A stretch of 64,000 nucleotides of DNA from Hymenobacter canadensis (GCF_027359925.1 NZ_CP114767.1:992001-1056000), one strand, 5' to 3'; shown: positions 26,410 to 35,499, numbered from the stretch's first letter. Notes: generated by a model from the letters alone, not told the origin. Translations and numbers: made by a program.

Positions 26410-27324
26410 CTACTCCGCGGCCAGCAGCAGCACCTTCCAGGCGTCCGCCATATTGCCTTCTTCCAATAGCTTCTGGCCCAGCAGGATCAGCTGGCGGCGC
26501 TGTTCGGGCTGGTCGGCGGCGTGCTTGCTGAGGGTGTAGCTCACCATTGGATCCTGGCGGAATGCCTGCACCTGCTCGGGCGTGGGCATGGCTTCGGCTT
26601 CGATGTTGGCGAGGCGGCCCAGGTTGTTGCCGGTCAGGATGGTGGACTCGCGCAGGTAGGCCGGCAGCTGGTCGAAGCCGATGCCGAGGCGGCGGTTAGG
26701 CTTGGGCACCTCGAACAGCGTTTCGGCCGAGCGGCTGTACCAGTCGCCGCCGAGGCGGGCCACGGCGTCGAGCTTGCGCGGGTCGATGCCGATGCCGGAG
26801 GGCAGGATGATGTCTTCGCGGAAGTGGGCCAGCACCACGCGGCACAGCACCAGGTTGCCGGCGCCGTTGTTCTGGCCCAGCTCAATCACCTGCTCTACCA
26901 CGCACTCGAAGGCGGCCGGGGCTTCCAACACGCGCGGTGGCCGCACCAGCTGGCTGGGTGCTTCGGTGAAGCCGGCTTTCACGAACTCATTCACGCCTTT
27001 GGCATACTCGGTGCTGGCCAACGACATCTGCTCCACCATGGCGTAGTCGCAGATGTGCACCACGCACTCGGCCACCTCGCGCACGTTCTGCAGGGTGTGT
27101 TTCTGCGAGTTGTCGCGCACGCGGTTAGCTGGCGAAAAGGCCAGGATGGGCGGGTTGGAGCCGAAGCAGTTGAAGAAGCTGTAGGGGCTCAGGTTCACGC
27201 TGCCATCTGTCGCCACGGTGCTCACGAAGGCCACCGGGCGCGGGGCCACGGCGCCCACCATAAATGGGTGCCAGTCGGTGGGGCTGAGCTCGGAAGGGAC
27301 GATGGTGCGGAAGGCAGCAGGCAT
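26410..27324 (-). CDS. Flavin reductase-like FMN-binding protein with C-terminal extension
   Basis: 304 residues. The N-terminal 200 residues are a flavin-reductase-like split barrel: HPFMVGAVAPRPVAFVST, NLSPYSFFNCFGSNPPILAFSP, and AFECVVEQVIELGQ with a LVLCRVV strand. Such proteins bind FMN and reduce it or use it for oxidoreduction. The extra C-terminal 95 residues after LGGDWYSRSAETLFEVPKP contain helical segments ending in EGNMADAWKVLLLAAE, reminiscent of a single TPR-like hairpin. This extension is common in Bacteroidota homologues as I recall. Start at ATG 27324. Confidence 0.82.
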   Translation of the reverse strand: MPAAFRTIVPSELSPTDWHPFMVGAVAPRPVAFVSTVATDGSVNLSPYSFFNCFGSNPPILAFSPANRVRDNSQKHTLQNVREVAECVVHICDYAMVEQMSLASTEYAKGVNEFVKAGFTEAPSQLVRPPRVLEAPAAFECVVEQVIELGQNNGAGNLVLCRVVLAHFREDIILPSGIGIDPRKLDAVARLGGDWYSRSAETLFEVPKPNRRLGIGFDQLPAYLRESTILTGNNLGRLANIEAEAMPTPEQVQAFRQDPMVSYTLSKHAADQPEQRRQLILLGQKLLEEGNMADAWKVLLLAAE

Positions 27325-27434
27325 AGGGCAGGAGGGAAGGCGGCATAGCTGCCGACGGGTGGAGGAAGGAAAACAGCGCGTTCGGGCCGCAAATATGCCA
27401 CAAAGCCCCCGGACTGCGGCCGCCGGATACCATA

Positions 27435-27456
27435 GCGCGAACTTTGTAGTTCGCGC
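27435..27456. repeat. Short palindrome GCGCGAAC-N6-GTTCGCGC (family E)
   Basis: A 22-bp palindrome with a TTTGTA loop, in the gap upstream of the flavin reductase gene and downstream of the sensor gene. Variants occur at 53840 and 62665. Confidence 0.6.
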
Positions 27457-27510
27457 CCCTGAACGACAACCGCTACAGCGGCCGGCCGGCTCACTACTGC
27501 CGGAACCGCG

Positions 27511-29607
27511 CTACGCCGGGGTGGTCCAGGCAATGGGTAGCGGCTTGGCTTCCACGGGCAGCTGCATGATAAACTCGGTGTACTCGCCCTCCACGCTTTC
27601 CACGCGCAACGAGCCCCCGTGGCCGCGGGTGATGATGTCGAAGCTGACGGCCAAACCCAGGCCCGTGCCTTCGCCGCTGGGCTTGGTCGTAAAAAAGCGC
27701 TGAAACACGTTGGCCTGTGCCGCCGCCGAAATCCCCAGGCCATTGTCGCGCACCCGCACCTCCACGTAGTCGCCGATGAGCTCCGTGACGAGCGTTACCT
27801 GCGGCACATAGTCATCGTCGAGGCCCAGGCGCTGGCGCTGCTGCACGGCGTAGAAAGCGTTGGTGAACAAACTCACCAGAACCCGGCCCACATCCTGGCG
27901 CACGAGCGGCACCATCGGCAGCTCGGGCCACAGGCGCGGCAGCAGGGCCGCGTTGAAAAGGCGGTTTTTCAGGCGCTGGTCGTGGTAAACGAGGCGCATG
28001 TATTCGTTGGCCAGCACATTGAGGTCGGTGGGCTGGCGCTGGGCGGGGCTGCTGCTGGAGTAGTCCAGCATGCCGGCCACAATGTCGTCGGCGCGCTGGC
28101 TTTGCTTCACGATGCGCGTCTGGTAGCGGCTCAGGTTCTCAAACATACCCTCAATGTCCTGCTGCTCATCAAAAGCCAGCGGCAGCTTTGCCAGCTCTTC
28201 CCGAATTTCCTGGCACAGGTCTACGCTGATGGCAGCCAGGTTTTTCACGGTGCTCATCGGATTCTGGATTTCCTGCGCCACGCCCGTCATCAGCTCGCCG
28301 AGAGTGGCCATTTTCTCGCGCAGCACCAGCTGGCTTTGGGCCGCCCGCAGATCCTGCAGCATGTGGGCCAGCCGGTCGCGCTGCTGGGTAAGCTGGGTTT
28401 TGTGCTCCGTCACCTGCTGGTTGAGCTGCTGCAGCACGTGGTTGGCGCGGCGCTGCCGCCACACAAATGCCCCCAGCAGCAAGGCTGTCAGGGACAGAAT
28501 GCCCAGGCCGGCCCAAAGCAGATACAGCCGAATAGACGAATTAAGCTGGGCGCTTTCGTCTTCCAGCTGGCGCAGGCGCTGCTGCTCGGCAAAGCCGATG
28601 GCGTCAAGCTGCTTGATGCGCTGCGGGTCGTAGAGGCTATCCTGGGCCGTGAGCATGATGCGCAGGTATTTGAGCGTGCTGTCGGGGCGGCGCTGCGCCT
28701 CGAAGGCATTGGCCAGTAGGGCGCTGTTGCGCAGAATCCCCAGCGTGAAGGGCAGCGTCTGGCCTACCGCAAGGGCCTGCCGGGCGTAGAAGATGCTGGA
28801 ATCGGGCTGCTGGCGGGAGCGGTAGAGCTCGGCCATGTACTGATAGGCCCGGCTGCGGCTGCGCTGGTCGTTTTCGGGCACCGCGGCTGCTGCGCTGCGG
28901 TGATAGTACACAATGGCTTGGGCTGTTTGCCCGCGTGAGGCATGCAGCAGGCCCATTTCGCGCAATACGTAGGGTAGCGGGTTGCCCCAGCAGCTCCAGC
29001 CGCGCGGGTGCGGGGCAATGGTGAGAGCATGCGCCCGGTTGAGGAAGTAGGCCGTGGAATCCAGCTTATGCAGCCCCTCGTAGCTGGCGCCCAGGTTGGT
29101 GAGCACGCTGATCAGCTGCGAGTCGTCGGTGCTGCCACTCTGCTCATACAGCTGCAGGGCGCGGAGAAAGTAACGCAGGGCGGGCCGGAAATCGTCGAGG
29201 GCGAAGTAGAGCAGACCGGTTTGGTTGAGCGTGCGGGCCGTGCCGGCCAAGTCGTGGCTGTCTTCATTGAGCTGCAGAGCCTGCAGGTTCACGCGCAGGG
29301 CGGCCGGCAGGTTGCCCCGCTCGCCCATCAGAATGCCCAAACGGGACAGGCAGCGCCCTTCGCCCCGGCGGAACCCGATACGGCGTGCCAGCCGCAGCCC
29401 CTGTCGGGCAAAGTAGCGCACCGAGTCGAAGCGGGAGTAGCGGTAGGTGGCGCTCAGGTCGGCCAGCAGCAGCACGCGGGCCGTGTCTGAGGTGGCCTGG
29501 GCCAGGGCGCGCCGCAGCGGGGCCGACTGGGGGCTTTGGGCCCGCGCCGGCGCGCCGGCCAGCAGCAGCAAAATACCCCAAAACGGCAGCCAGCGGCAGA
29601 TAGTCAT
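27511..29607 (-). CDS. TPR-containing sensor kinase lacking the phospho-acceptor histidine
   Basis: 698 residues: signal peptide (to about residue 24), six or so TPR-like repeats to about residue 350, one transmembrane helix (LYLLWAGLGILSLTALLLGA near 360-385), a coiled coil, then a kinase core. The H box reads GVAQEIQNPMST where active homologues have AHEIQNP: the histidine codon is replaced by CAG (Gln445, codon at 28273-28275). The ATPase domain keeps the N box LFTNAFYAV, G1 RDNGLGIS and G2 GTGLGLAVSFDI. It could therefore bind ATP but not autophosphorylate at the usual site. No response regulator is adjacent. Start ATG at 29607 is preferred because it begins the signal peptide. Confidence 0.85.
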   Translation of the reverse strand: MTICRWLPFWGILLLLAGAPARAQSPQSAPLRRALAQATSDTARVLLLADLSATYRYSRFDSVRYFARQGLRLARRIGFRRGEGRCLSRLGILMGERGNLPAALRVNLQALQLNEDSHDLAGTARTLNQTGLLYFALDDFRPALRYFLRALQLYEQSGSTDDSQLISVLTNLGASYEGLHKLDSTAYFLNRAHALTIAPHPRGWSCWGNPLPYVLREMGLLHASRGQTAQAIVYYHRSAAAAVPENDQRSRSRAYQYMAELYRSRQQPDSSIFYARQALAVGQTLPFTLGILRNSALLANAFEAQRRPDSTLKYLRIMLTAQDSLYDPQRIKQLDAIGFAEQQRLRQLEDESAQLNSSIRLYLLWAGLGILSLTALLLGAFVWRQRRANHVLQQLNQQVTEHKTQLTQQRDRLAHMLQDLRAAQSQLVLREKMATLGELMTGVAQEIQNPMSTVKNLAAISVDLCQEIREELAKLPLAFDEQQDIEGMFENLSRYQTRIVKQSQRADDIVAGMLDYSSSSPAQRQPTDLNVLANEYMRLVYHDQRLKNRLFNAALLPRLWPELPMVPLVRQDVGRVLVSLFTNAFYAVQQRQRLGLDDDYVPQVTLVTELIGDYVEVRVRDNGLGISAAAQANVFQRFFTTKPSGEGTGLGLAVSFDIITRGHGGSLRVESVEGEYTEFIMQLPVEAKPLPIAWTTPA

Positions 29608-29734
29608 GCGTGAAGGTAAACACCTGCGCAACGCGTGGCAAGCGCCACCGTGCCGCTACTCGCCGAATACCACCCGCATTTCGACGAGTCGGCTATCTTT
29701 CCGGCCTAGTTGTCGTCTGCTTATTGCCACATCT

Positions 29735-30670
29735 ATGCCATCTGCTATTCTACCGGTGGTGCTAGCGGCCTTGCTGCCCCTGCCTGCTGCTGCCCAGTCC
29801 ATTGCCGTGCCTGCCCCGGCCGATACCAGCCAGCTGCGGCAGCATCTGGTGGCCCTCGTCGGCACCCCCGAGCCGCGCAACTATCAGCACCTGCCCAGCC
29901 TCAACCAGGCCGCGCGCTACATCGAGCAGCAGCTGCAGGCGGCCGGCGCCCAGCCCGTGCGCCAGCCCTACGAGGTGCAGGGCAACACCTACTACAACGT
30001 CATCGGCCGCTTCGGGCCTGCTACCGGGCCGCGGCTGGTGGTGGGGGCGCACTACGATGTGTGCGGCGAGCAGCCCGGCGCCGACGACAACGGCACCGGC
30101 GTGGCGGCGCTGCTGGAGCTGGCCCGGCTGCTGGGGCGCCAGCCCACGCTGCCCTACGGCATCGAGCTGGTGGCCTACACGCTGGAAGAACCGCCGTTTT
30201 TCCGGACGCCGCAGATGGGTAGCTACGTGCACGCCCGGGCGCTGCACGAGGCCGGCGTGCCGGTGCGCGGCATGGTGGCTTTGGAAATGCTGGGCTATTA
30301 CGACGACCGAAAAGGCAGCCAGGACTATCCGTTTGGCCCGCTGAAATGGGTGTATGGCGGCCGCGGCAACTACGTGACGGTGGCCCAGAAATTCGGGAAC
30401 GGGCAGTTTGGGCGGCAGTTTGCACGCCGCTACAAAGGCTTGGCCACGCTGCCCGTGCGGCGCTTCAAGGCCCCGGCGTGGCTACCCGGCATCGACTTCT
30501 CCGACCACCTCAACTACTGGCAGTTCGGCTACTCCGCCGTGCTGCTCACCGACACGGCCTTCTACCGCAACAAGCACTACCACCAGCCCACCGACACCCT
30601 GGCCCGCCTGGACATGCGCCGCCTGGCCCTGGCCGTGGATGCCCTGTTGGCCACCCTGCTACGTGGCTAG
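29735..30670 (+). CDS. Exported M28-family metallopeptidase
   Basis: 311 residues with a signal peptide ending at LPAAAQS (about residue 22). Zinc-binding elements of family M28 are visible: VVGAHYDVCG, GADDNGTGVAALLELA, TLEEPPFF (catalytic Glu pair), ALEMLGYY and KHYHQPTDTLARLD. It is probably a periplasmic or secreted aminopeptidase. No C-terminal type IX sorting domain was seen. Start ATG at 29735 is fixed by the signal peptide. The 3' end overlaps the convergent gene by 12 bp. Confidence 0.85.
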   Translation: MPSAILPVVLAALLPLPAAAQSIAVPAPADTSQLRQHLVALVGTPEPRNYQHLPSLNQAARYIEQQLQAAGAQPVRQPYEVQGNTYYNVIGRFGPATGPRLVVGAHYDVCGEQPGADDNGTGVAALLELARLLGRQPTLPYGIELVAYTLEEPPFFRTPQMGSYVHARALHEAGVPVRGMVALEMLGYYDDRKGSQDYPFGPLKWVYGGRGNYVTVAQKFGNGQFGRQFARRYKGLATLPVRRFKAPAWLPGIDFSDHLNYWQFGYSAVLLTDTAFYRNKHYHQPTDTLARLDMRRLALAVDALLATLLRG

Positions 30671-31270
30671 GGGTGAGTCAGCGGCTGCCTGCCCAACCCA
30701 CACCCAGCCGGTCTGCACCATGAGGTACTCATCGTTATCCTCCGGCTGGCAGAGGTAATGCGGTTTTGCCAGGGCCCAGGCTGGCCAGCCATCCGGGTAA
30801 TCAAACGAATCCACCAGAATTTCCCAGGGGTGCGCGTGCCACGTCAGCTGATTGGCCCCGGGCAACTGCCTATATTCTGGCGGCAGCGGAGGACCCGCTG
30901 GGTCAGCTTCCTGAAGCCTGTCACGATACCGCGCCCGCATCCCTTGGATAGCTGCTACTACTTTTGAGCTGTGTGCAAACTCAGGGCTACAAACCAGCCA
31001 GATAGCCAGATAGAATGGCTCGGGCTGCGCCTGTAGCTGCCGCTGCCACGCCCGAAACGTGGTGAGCAGGTGCCGGGCGGCCAGCTGCCGTACCCGTTTC
31101 GGCGGTTGCCGGTGGTGCCAGTGCCAGACGCCAAGGCCAAGCCACTTGTAGTTGTAACCAGACTGTTGTAATCTTTGCTCTGAGAGTGACGCCGCGGTTT
31201 GGCTTAGCCGCACAAGGCGTTTCAGGTGGCGTTTGCCGCCGCGTATCTTCTTATGTCGTCCGTAGTTCAT
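30659..31270 (-). CDS. Conserved-type protein of unknown function
   Basis: 203 residues, basic N-terminus MNYGRHKKIRGGKRHLKRL, Trp-rich (GLGVWHWHHRQPPKRVR, TGWVWVG), with no signal peptide or membrane segment. No family recognised. ATG at 31270 is used, with a TACCTTTG -7 element just upstream. The 3' end overlaps the M28 peptidase gene tail to tail by 12 bp. Confidence 0.6.
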   Translation of the reverse strand: MNYGRHKKIRGGKRHLKRLVRLSQTAASLSEQRLQQSGYNYKWLGLGVWHWHHRQPPKRVRQLAARHLLTTFRAWQRQLQAQPEPFYLAIWLVCSPEFAHSSKVVAAIQGMRARYRDRLQEADPAGPPLPPEYRQLPGANQLTWHAHPWEILVDSFDYPDGWPAWALAKPHYLCQPEDNDEYLMVQTGWVWVGQAAADSPLAT

Positions 31271-31276
31271 GGCTGG

Positions 31277-31284
31277 CAAAGGTA
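31277..31284 (-). promoter_or_regulatory. -7 element TACCTTTG for the 30659-31270 gene
   Basis: TACCTTTG on the minus strand matches TAnnTTTG and lies 7 bp before the ATG at 31270. Confidence 0.5.
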
Positions 31285-31326
31285 AATCACCGTATAACGC
31301 TCAATACTTGCTAAAATACTATATCT

Positions 31327-31354
31327 TTACTAAATAGCTATAGCTATTTAGTAA
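31327..31354. promoter_or_regulatory. Perfect 28-bp palindrome, probable operator
   Basis: TTACTAAATAGCTA is followed directly by its exact reverse complement TAGCTATTTAGTAA, with no loop. It lies 18 bp before the start codon of the zinc-ribbon/HTH gene and overlaps a TATCTTTA -7-like sequence. It is AT-rich, unlike the GC-rich repeat families of the window, and looks like a binding site for a dimeric regulator. Confidence 0.6.
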
Positions 31355-31372
31355 CCACTTACTCACCGCGTA

Positions 31373-31795
31373 ATGTCCCAGTTCAATTGCCCCAAGTGCG
31401 AATCCAAAGAAGCCACCAAAAGCGGCATTGTGGGCGGCAGGCAGCGTTATAAGTGCCGCAACTGCGGCTACCACTACTCGGTGGCCAAGACGGGCAAGGA
31501 AACCAATTCATACTACGTCATTAAGGCGTTACAACTGTATGTAGAGGGCGTGAGCTACCGGGAGATAGAGCGGCTGCTGGGCGTGAGCCACGTGAGCGTA
31601 ATGAACTGGGTGAAGAAATACGGCGTCAAGGCTCCGCGGCAGACGGAGTACCATCCAACCTACAAAATTCTTAATCAGAAAGAGTTGGCGGAGTTTTTTC
31701 AGAAACCCGAAAACCTGAAAGAGGCTGGTCTGATGGTCACAGAGCTGGGCGATAAGTACATGATGATCCGCTGGGAACGGTTCCGGCAGGGGTAG
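31373..31795 (+). CDS. Orphan InsA-like zinc-ribbon and helix-turn-helix protein
   Basis: 140 residues. An N-terminal zinc ribbon with two CxxC pairs (FNCPKCES, KCRNCGYHY) resembles the InsA domain of IS1-type elements. It is followed by an HTH region (ALQLYVEGVSYREIERLLGV, SHVSVMNWVKKYG). There is no DDE nuclease domain, no partner frame and no terminal inverted repeats around it. It therefore looks like a domesticated transposase DNA-binding module acting as a transcription factor, with a perfect palindrome at its promoter. It is the first gene of the carboxylate-utilisation block, and a role as its regulator is inference. Confidence 0.7.
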   Translation: MSQFNCPKCESKEATKSGIVGGRQRYKCRNCGYHYSVAKTGKETNSYYVIKALQLYVEGVSYREIERLLGVSHVSVMNWVKKYGVKAPRQTEYHPTYKILNQKELAEFFQKPENLKEAGLMVTELGDKYMMIRWERFRQG

Positions 31796-31936
31796 GAGCT
31801 ATAGGTATTAGCAGAAGTATAGCAACGAAGTGGCTTCTGTTCAGGGATTCTACTACTTGGTGGTGTAGTCTGGCCCCGGCAGGGGACAAGCTGCCGGTTC
31901 TGCGCTTCTCCCACTTCCATTCCCACCACCTCTACC

Positions 31937-33478
31937 ATGCAAAAAAACCGTTACGCACTGGCGCTGAGTGCCCTGCTTTCGGCCGCTGGAGCTTCCGCTC
32001 AGGTGACGCCCACCCCGCCACCCAGCAGCACACCAGCGGCCCCAGCCCCCGCTGCGCCCGCTCCGGTAGTAGCGGCCACGCCGCCGCCACCCACTGAATC
32101 GGCCCCGTACGGGCCGGGCATGAAGGTGAACATCTCGGCCGACGGCTCCAAATACATCCGTTTCATCACCTGGCATCAGGTGTGGGCCCGTTATACCGAG
32201 AACAACACCGGCACGCTGCGGGCTCCTGGCAAGCCGCAATCCGACCAGGTGGATTTTGCCCTGCGCCGCTCGCGTTTCATTGTGCTTTCGCAGCTGAATC
32301 CGCGATTCCTGGTGTACACCCACATCGGCATCAACAACCAGACGGCGGTAAGCGGTGGTACGGCGCCGGCCGTGGATGGCAAGAAGCCCCAGCTGTTTGT
32401 GCACGAGGCCGTGGTGGAATACAAGGTGAACAAGTACCTGAACCTGGGTGCCGGCATGCACTACCAGAATGGCCTGTCGCGGATGACGCGCTCCAGCACC
32501 ATCAACTTCCTCACGCTGGACGCGCCGCTCACCAACTGGCCTACCATTGAAGCCATCGACCAGTTTGTGCGGGGCATTGGCGTGTACGCCAAAGGCCGCG
32601 TAAGCAAGCTGGACTATGCGTTTTCGGTGAACGAATCATTCCTGACCAACCAGACTGGCGCCCTGAGCACGCCGCTGGGCTTGGGCGCTACCACCGGCAC
32701 GGGGAGTGCGGCCGTAAACCGCGGCAGCAACGTGGCGCAGTACAATCCACAGGGCACGAACCATGTGTATCAGGGCTACGTGGCGTGGGAGTTTCTGGAC
32801 CAGGAGTCCAACCTGTTGCCGTTCAACGTCGGCACGTATTTGGGTTCCAAGCGCGTATTCAACATCGGGGCTGGCTTCTTTTACAACAAGGATGGCATGG
32901 TGTCGCGTGATGCCAGCAGCGTTTTGGATGCAGCCGGCATTGCGGCCACTAACGCCGCGGGTACCAGCGCCTTCAACACGGTGCCTAACAAGAAGCACGA
33001 CATTGCCCTGTTCTCGGCCGACGTGTTCTTCGATACGCCGATCAACAAGGAAACCGGCACGGCCTTCACGGCCTACGCCGTGTACTACAACTACAACATG
33101 GGCCCCAACCACACCCGTTTCATCGGGGCCTCCAACACCGGCTGGGGCACGGATGCCCGCCGCGGCAACGCCGTGCCGCACTCCGGCACCGGCAACGTAG
33201 GCTACGTGCAGGCCGGCTATCTGCTGCCCAAAAGCTTGCTGGGCCCCAAGCTGCGGGTGCAGCCTTACGCCTCGCACCTGCTGGCCGGCTACGAAGGCCT
33301 GCGCAAGGCTGACGGTGAGCAGAAAAACGTGAACATCTTCGATGCGGGCGCCAACTTCTACATCGACGGCCACAACGCCAAGTTCACGCTCAACTACCGC
33401 GCCCGTCCCGATTTCACGGACGTGAACAACGTGAACTATAAGCCGGAAATCACGCTCCAGACGCAAGTCGCTCTGTAG
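31937..33478 (+). CDS. Outer-membrane porin
   Basis: 513 residues. Signal peptide to about residue 21 (LSAAGASAQ), then a Pro/Ala-rich linker (about 25-55), then a barrel beginning KVNISADGSKYIRFITWHQV. Repeated amphipathic strands such as FALRRSRFIVLSQLNPRFLV and VVEYKVNKYLNLGAGMHY are typical of phosphate-selective/OprP-like or general porins of Bacteroidota. It precedes the MHS transporter gene by 119 bp and probably supplies the outer-membrane route for the same substrate. Confidence 0.75.
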   Translation: MQKNRYALALSALLSAAGASAQVTPTPPPSSTPAAPAPAAPAPVVAATPPPPTESAPYGPGMKVNISADGSKYIRFITWHQVWARYTENNTGTLRAPGKPQSDQVDFALRRSRFIVLSQLNPRFLVYTHIGINNQTAVSGGTAPAVDGKKPQLFVHEAVVEYKVNKYLNLGAGMHYQNGLSRMTRSSTINFLTLDAPLTNWPTIEAIDQFVRGIGVYAKGRVSKLDYAFSVNESFLTNQTGALSTPLGLGATTGTGSAAVNRGSNVAQYNPQGTNHVYQGYVAWEFLDQESNLLPFNVGTYLGSKRVFNIGAGFFYNKDGMVSRDASSVLDAAGIAATNAAGTSAFNTVPNKKHDIALFSADVFFDTPINKETGTAFTAYAVYYNYNMGPNHTRFIGASNTGWGTDARRGNAVPHSGTGNVGYVQAGYLLPKSLLGPKLRVQPYASHLLAGYEGLRKADGEQKNVNIFDAGANFYIDGHNAKFTLNYRARPDFTDVNNVNYKPEITLQTQVAL

Positions 33479-33597
33479 GAAACTCCCTTCCCACTTACGG
33501 CCAGAAATGCAGGAATCGGCCCCGGAAAACGGGCTGATTTCTGCGCCGGACGTGGTTTTCACCCGCAACTTCATCTTCCCACTTCATTCTGTCCATC

Positions 33598-35118
33598 ATG
33601 AACCAAAACCTACCGCAGCGCGACTCCGGAGCGTATTCCGGGGCTGCTCCCGTAGCTGGCACAGCCGAAGCCGTGAGCCACGACAACAACGACGTTTCGA
33701 CCAGCAAGATCTGGCAGGTAATCACGGCCTCTTCAGTGGGAACCGTGATTGAGTGGTACGACTTCTACATTTTTGGTTCGTTGGCCGCCATTATCGGGCC
33801 GGTGCTGTTCGGCTCGACGGGCAAGATTGAGGATACCATTCTGGGCACGCTGGCCGTGTTTGGGGCGGGCTTCGTGGTGCGGCCGTTCGGGGCCGTATTC
33901 TTCGGCCGTATCGGCGACATGATCGGGCGCAAGTACACGTTCCTGCTGACGCTGCTGATTATGGGCGGCGCCACGTTCGTGACGGGCCTGATTCCGAGCT
34001 ACGACAAAATCGGGGTGGCCGCGCCCATCATCGTGACCTTGCTGCGCCTGCTGCAGGGCCTGGCTTTGGGCGGCGAGTACGGCGGTGCCACCACCTACGT
34101 GGCCGAGCACTCCCCGGACAACAAGCGCGGCTACTACACCTCGTTTATTCAGATTACGGCCACGGCCGGCCTGTTCCTGAGCATCCTGGTGATCATCACG
34201 ACCCGCAAAACCATGGGCGAGGATGCTTTCAAGGAGTGGGGCTGGCGCATTCCGTTCCTGCTGTCGGGTCTGTTGGTAATTGCCTCGTACTACATCCGCC
34301 GCAAGCTGCACGAGTCGCCGCTGTTTGCCAAGGCCAAGGCTGAGGGCAAAACCAGCACCAACCCGCTGCGCGAGTCGTTCGTGAACCCCGTAAACCGCCG
34401 CCTCGTGCTGATTTCGCTGTTCGGCGCCACCATGGGCCAGGGCGTGGTGTGGTACACCGGCCAGTTCTACGCCTACTCGTTTATGCAGAACACGCTCAAG
34501 CTCGACCTCGTGGATGCCTCGCTGGTGCTGTGCATTGCCCTGCTGATTGCCACGCCGTTCTTCGTGTACTTCGGCAGCCTCTCCGACCGGATCGGCCGCA
34601 AAAAGATCATCATGATGGGCCTGCTCTGCGGCGCCCTGTTCACCATCCCGATTTTCTACGGCCTCAAGGCCTTTGCCGGCCCCCTGACCGAGGTAACGGC
34701 CGCCACCGTAGATGCCACCGGCAAAGCCGTGCCAGCTGTGATGAAAGCGCTGACGCCTCAGCTCGTGCCCATGACGGTGCTTACGTTCTGCTTGGTGCTG
34801 TTCGTGACGATGGCCTACGGCCCAATTGCGGCTTACCTGGTGGAGCTGTTCCCCACGAAGGTGCGCTACACCAGCCTGTCGCTGCCCTACCACATCGGCA
34901 ACGGCGTATTCGGGGGCTTCGTGCCGTTCATTGCCACGGCCCTCACGCTGCGCGCCGCGGCCCAGCCCGAAGGCACGCTGTTCAAAACCTACAGCAGCTT
35001 CGCCGGCCTGCTCTATCCGGTTATCATTGCCCTGATCTGCTGGTTTATTGGGCAGGCGCTGATGAAGGACGTGCGCAACGTGAAGCTGATGGAGGAAAAC
35101 TCCGGCGATGTAAAATAG
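33598..35118 (+). CDS. MFS transporter of the metabolite:H+ symporter (MHS) family
   Basis: 506 residues with about 12 membrane helices. The MHS signatures are clear: SSVGTVIEWYDFYIFGSLA, GFVVRPFGAVFFGRIGDMIGRK, RLLQGLALGGEYGGATTYVAEH and SLSDRIGRKK. Relatives transport shikimate, alpha-ketoglutarate, citrate, proline/betaine or short carboxylates. Given the adjacent acyl-CoA synthetases and symporter-kinase, a short monocarboxylate such as acetate or propionate is the best guess. The N-terminal 35 residues are a hydrophilic, probably disordered extension. Confidence 0.88.
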   Translation: MNQNLPQRDSGAYSGAAPVAGTAEAVSHDNNDVSTSKIWQVITASSVGTVIEWYDFYIFGSLAAIIGPVLFGSTGKIEDTILGTLAVFGAGFVVRPFGAVFFGRIGDMIGRKYTFLLTLLIMGGATFVTGLIPSYDKIGVAAPIIVTLLRLLQGLALGGEYGGATTYVAEHSPDNKRGYYTSFIQITATAGLFLSILVIITTRKTMGEDAFKEWGWRIPFLLSGLLVIASYYIRRKLHESPLFAKAKAEGKTSTNPLRESFVNPVNRRLVLISLFGATMGQGVVWYTGQFYAYSFMQNTLKLDLVDASLVLCIALLIATPFFVYFGSLSDRIGRKKIIMMGLLCGALFTIPIFYGLKAFAGPLTEVTAATVDATGKAVPAVMKALTPQLVPMTVLTFCLVLFVTMAYGPIAAYLVELFPTKVRYTSLSLPYHIGNGVFGGFVPFIATALTLRAAAQPEGTLFKTYSSFAGLLYPVIIALICWFIGQALMKDVRNVKLMEENSGDVK

Positions 35119-35131
35119 GCTGCCTGTTTCC

Positions 35132-35190
35132 GGCCGAAACCTATAAAATCCGCCGGGCCGTTGGTTCGGCGGATTTTGTATGTTTCGGCC
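35132..35190 (+). terminator. Long hairpin after the MHS transporter gene
   Basis: GGCCGAAAC and AAATCCGCCG at the left pair with CGGCGGATTTT and GTTTCGGCC at the right. It may act as a terminator or processing element between the transporter and the downstream membrane-protein gene. The T-tract is weak. Confidence 0.5.
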
Positions 35191-35241
35191 AGGCCAGCCG
35201 GTATTGGCCACCCTATTTTCTGCGGCTTTCTGACCTGCCTG

Positions 35242-35499
35242 ATGTCTGCACCCACCAAACCTGTGCCGCCCCTACCGCCCGGCCCGTTGCCCGACCAGCC
35301 GGAGCAGCGCCGCGGCCAGCGTCTGCTGTTTGTGGCCGTGCTGTTCGGGGTGCTGCTCACCTTCCCGTTTCTCGGCACCTTCGACCGGGAAACGCGCATC
35401 GGTGGGGTGCCGGGGCTCTACCTCTACGTGCTGCTGATCTGGGCCGCCCTAGTGGCGCTGACGGGTTGGCTGGTGCGAGGGAAGTCAGGTAAAAATTGA
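35242..35499 (+). CDS. Small two-helix membrane protein, DUF3311-like
   Basis: 85 residues with a Pro-rich N-terminus and two hydrophobic helices (LLFVAVLFGVLLTFPFLGTF and GLYLYVLLIWAALVALTGWLV). The pattern FPFL...GVPGLYLYVLLIW resembles DUF3311 proteins, small membrane partners encoded beside sodium/solute symporters. It lies upstream of the symporter-kinase gene, which supports that reading. The final codons and stop fall at the edge of an AT-rich inverted repeat. Confidence 0.55.
   Translation: MSAPTKPVPPLPPGPLPDQPEQRRGQRLLFVAVLFGVLLTFPFLGTFDRETRIGGVPGLYLYVLLIWAALVALTGWLVRGKSGKN

Noticed and set aside
29735..30670. Type IX secretion cargo domain on the M28 peptidase
   Set aside because: The protein ends right after the catalytic domain (LLATLLRG) with no C-terminal sorting domain.
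31373..31795. Live IS1-type insertion sequence
   Set aside because: No InsB-like nuclease frame, frameshift site or terminal inverted repeats are present around the gene.
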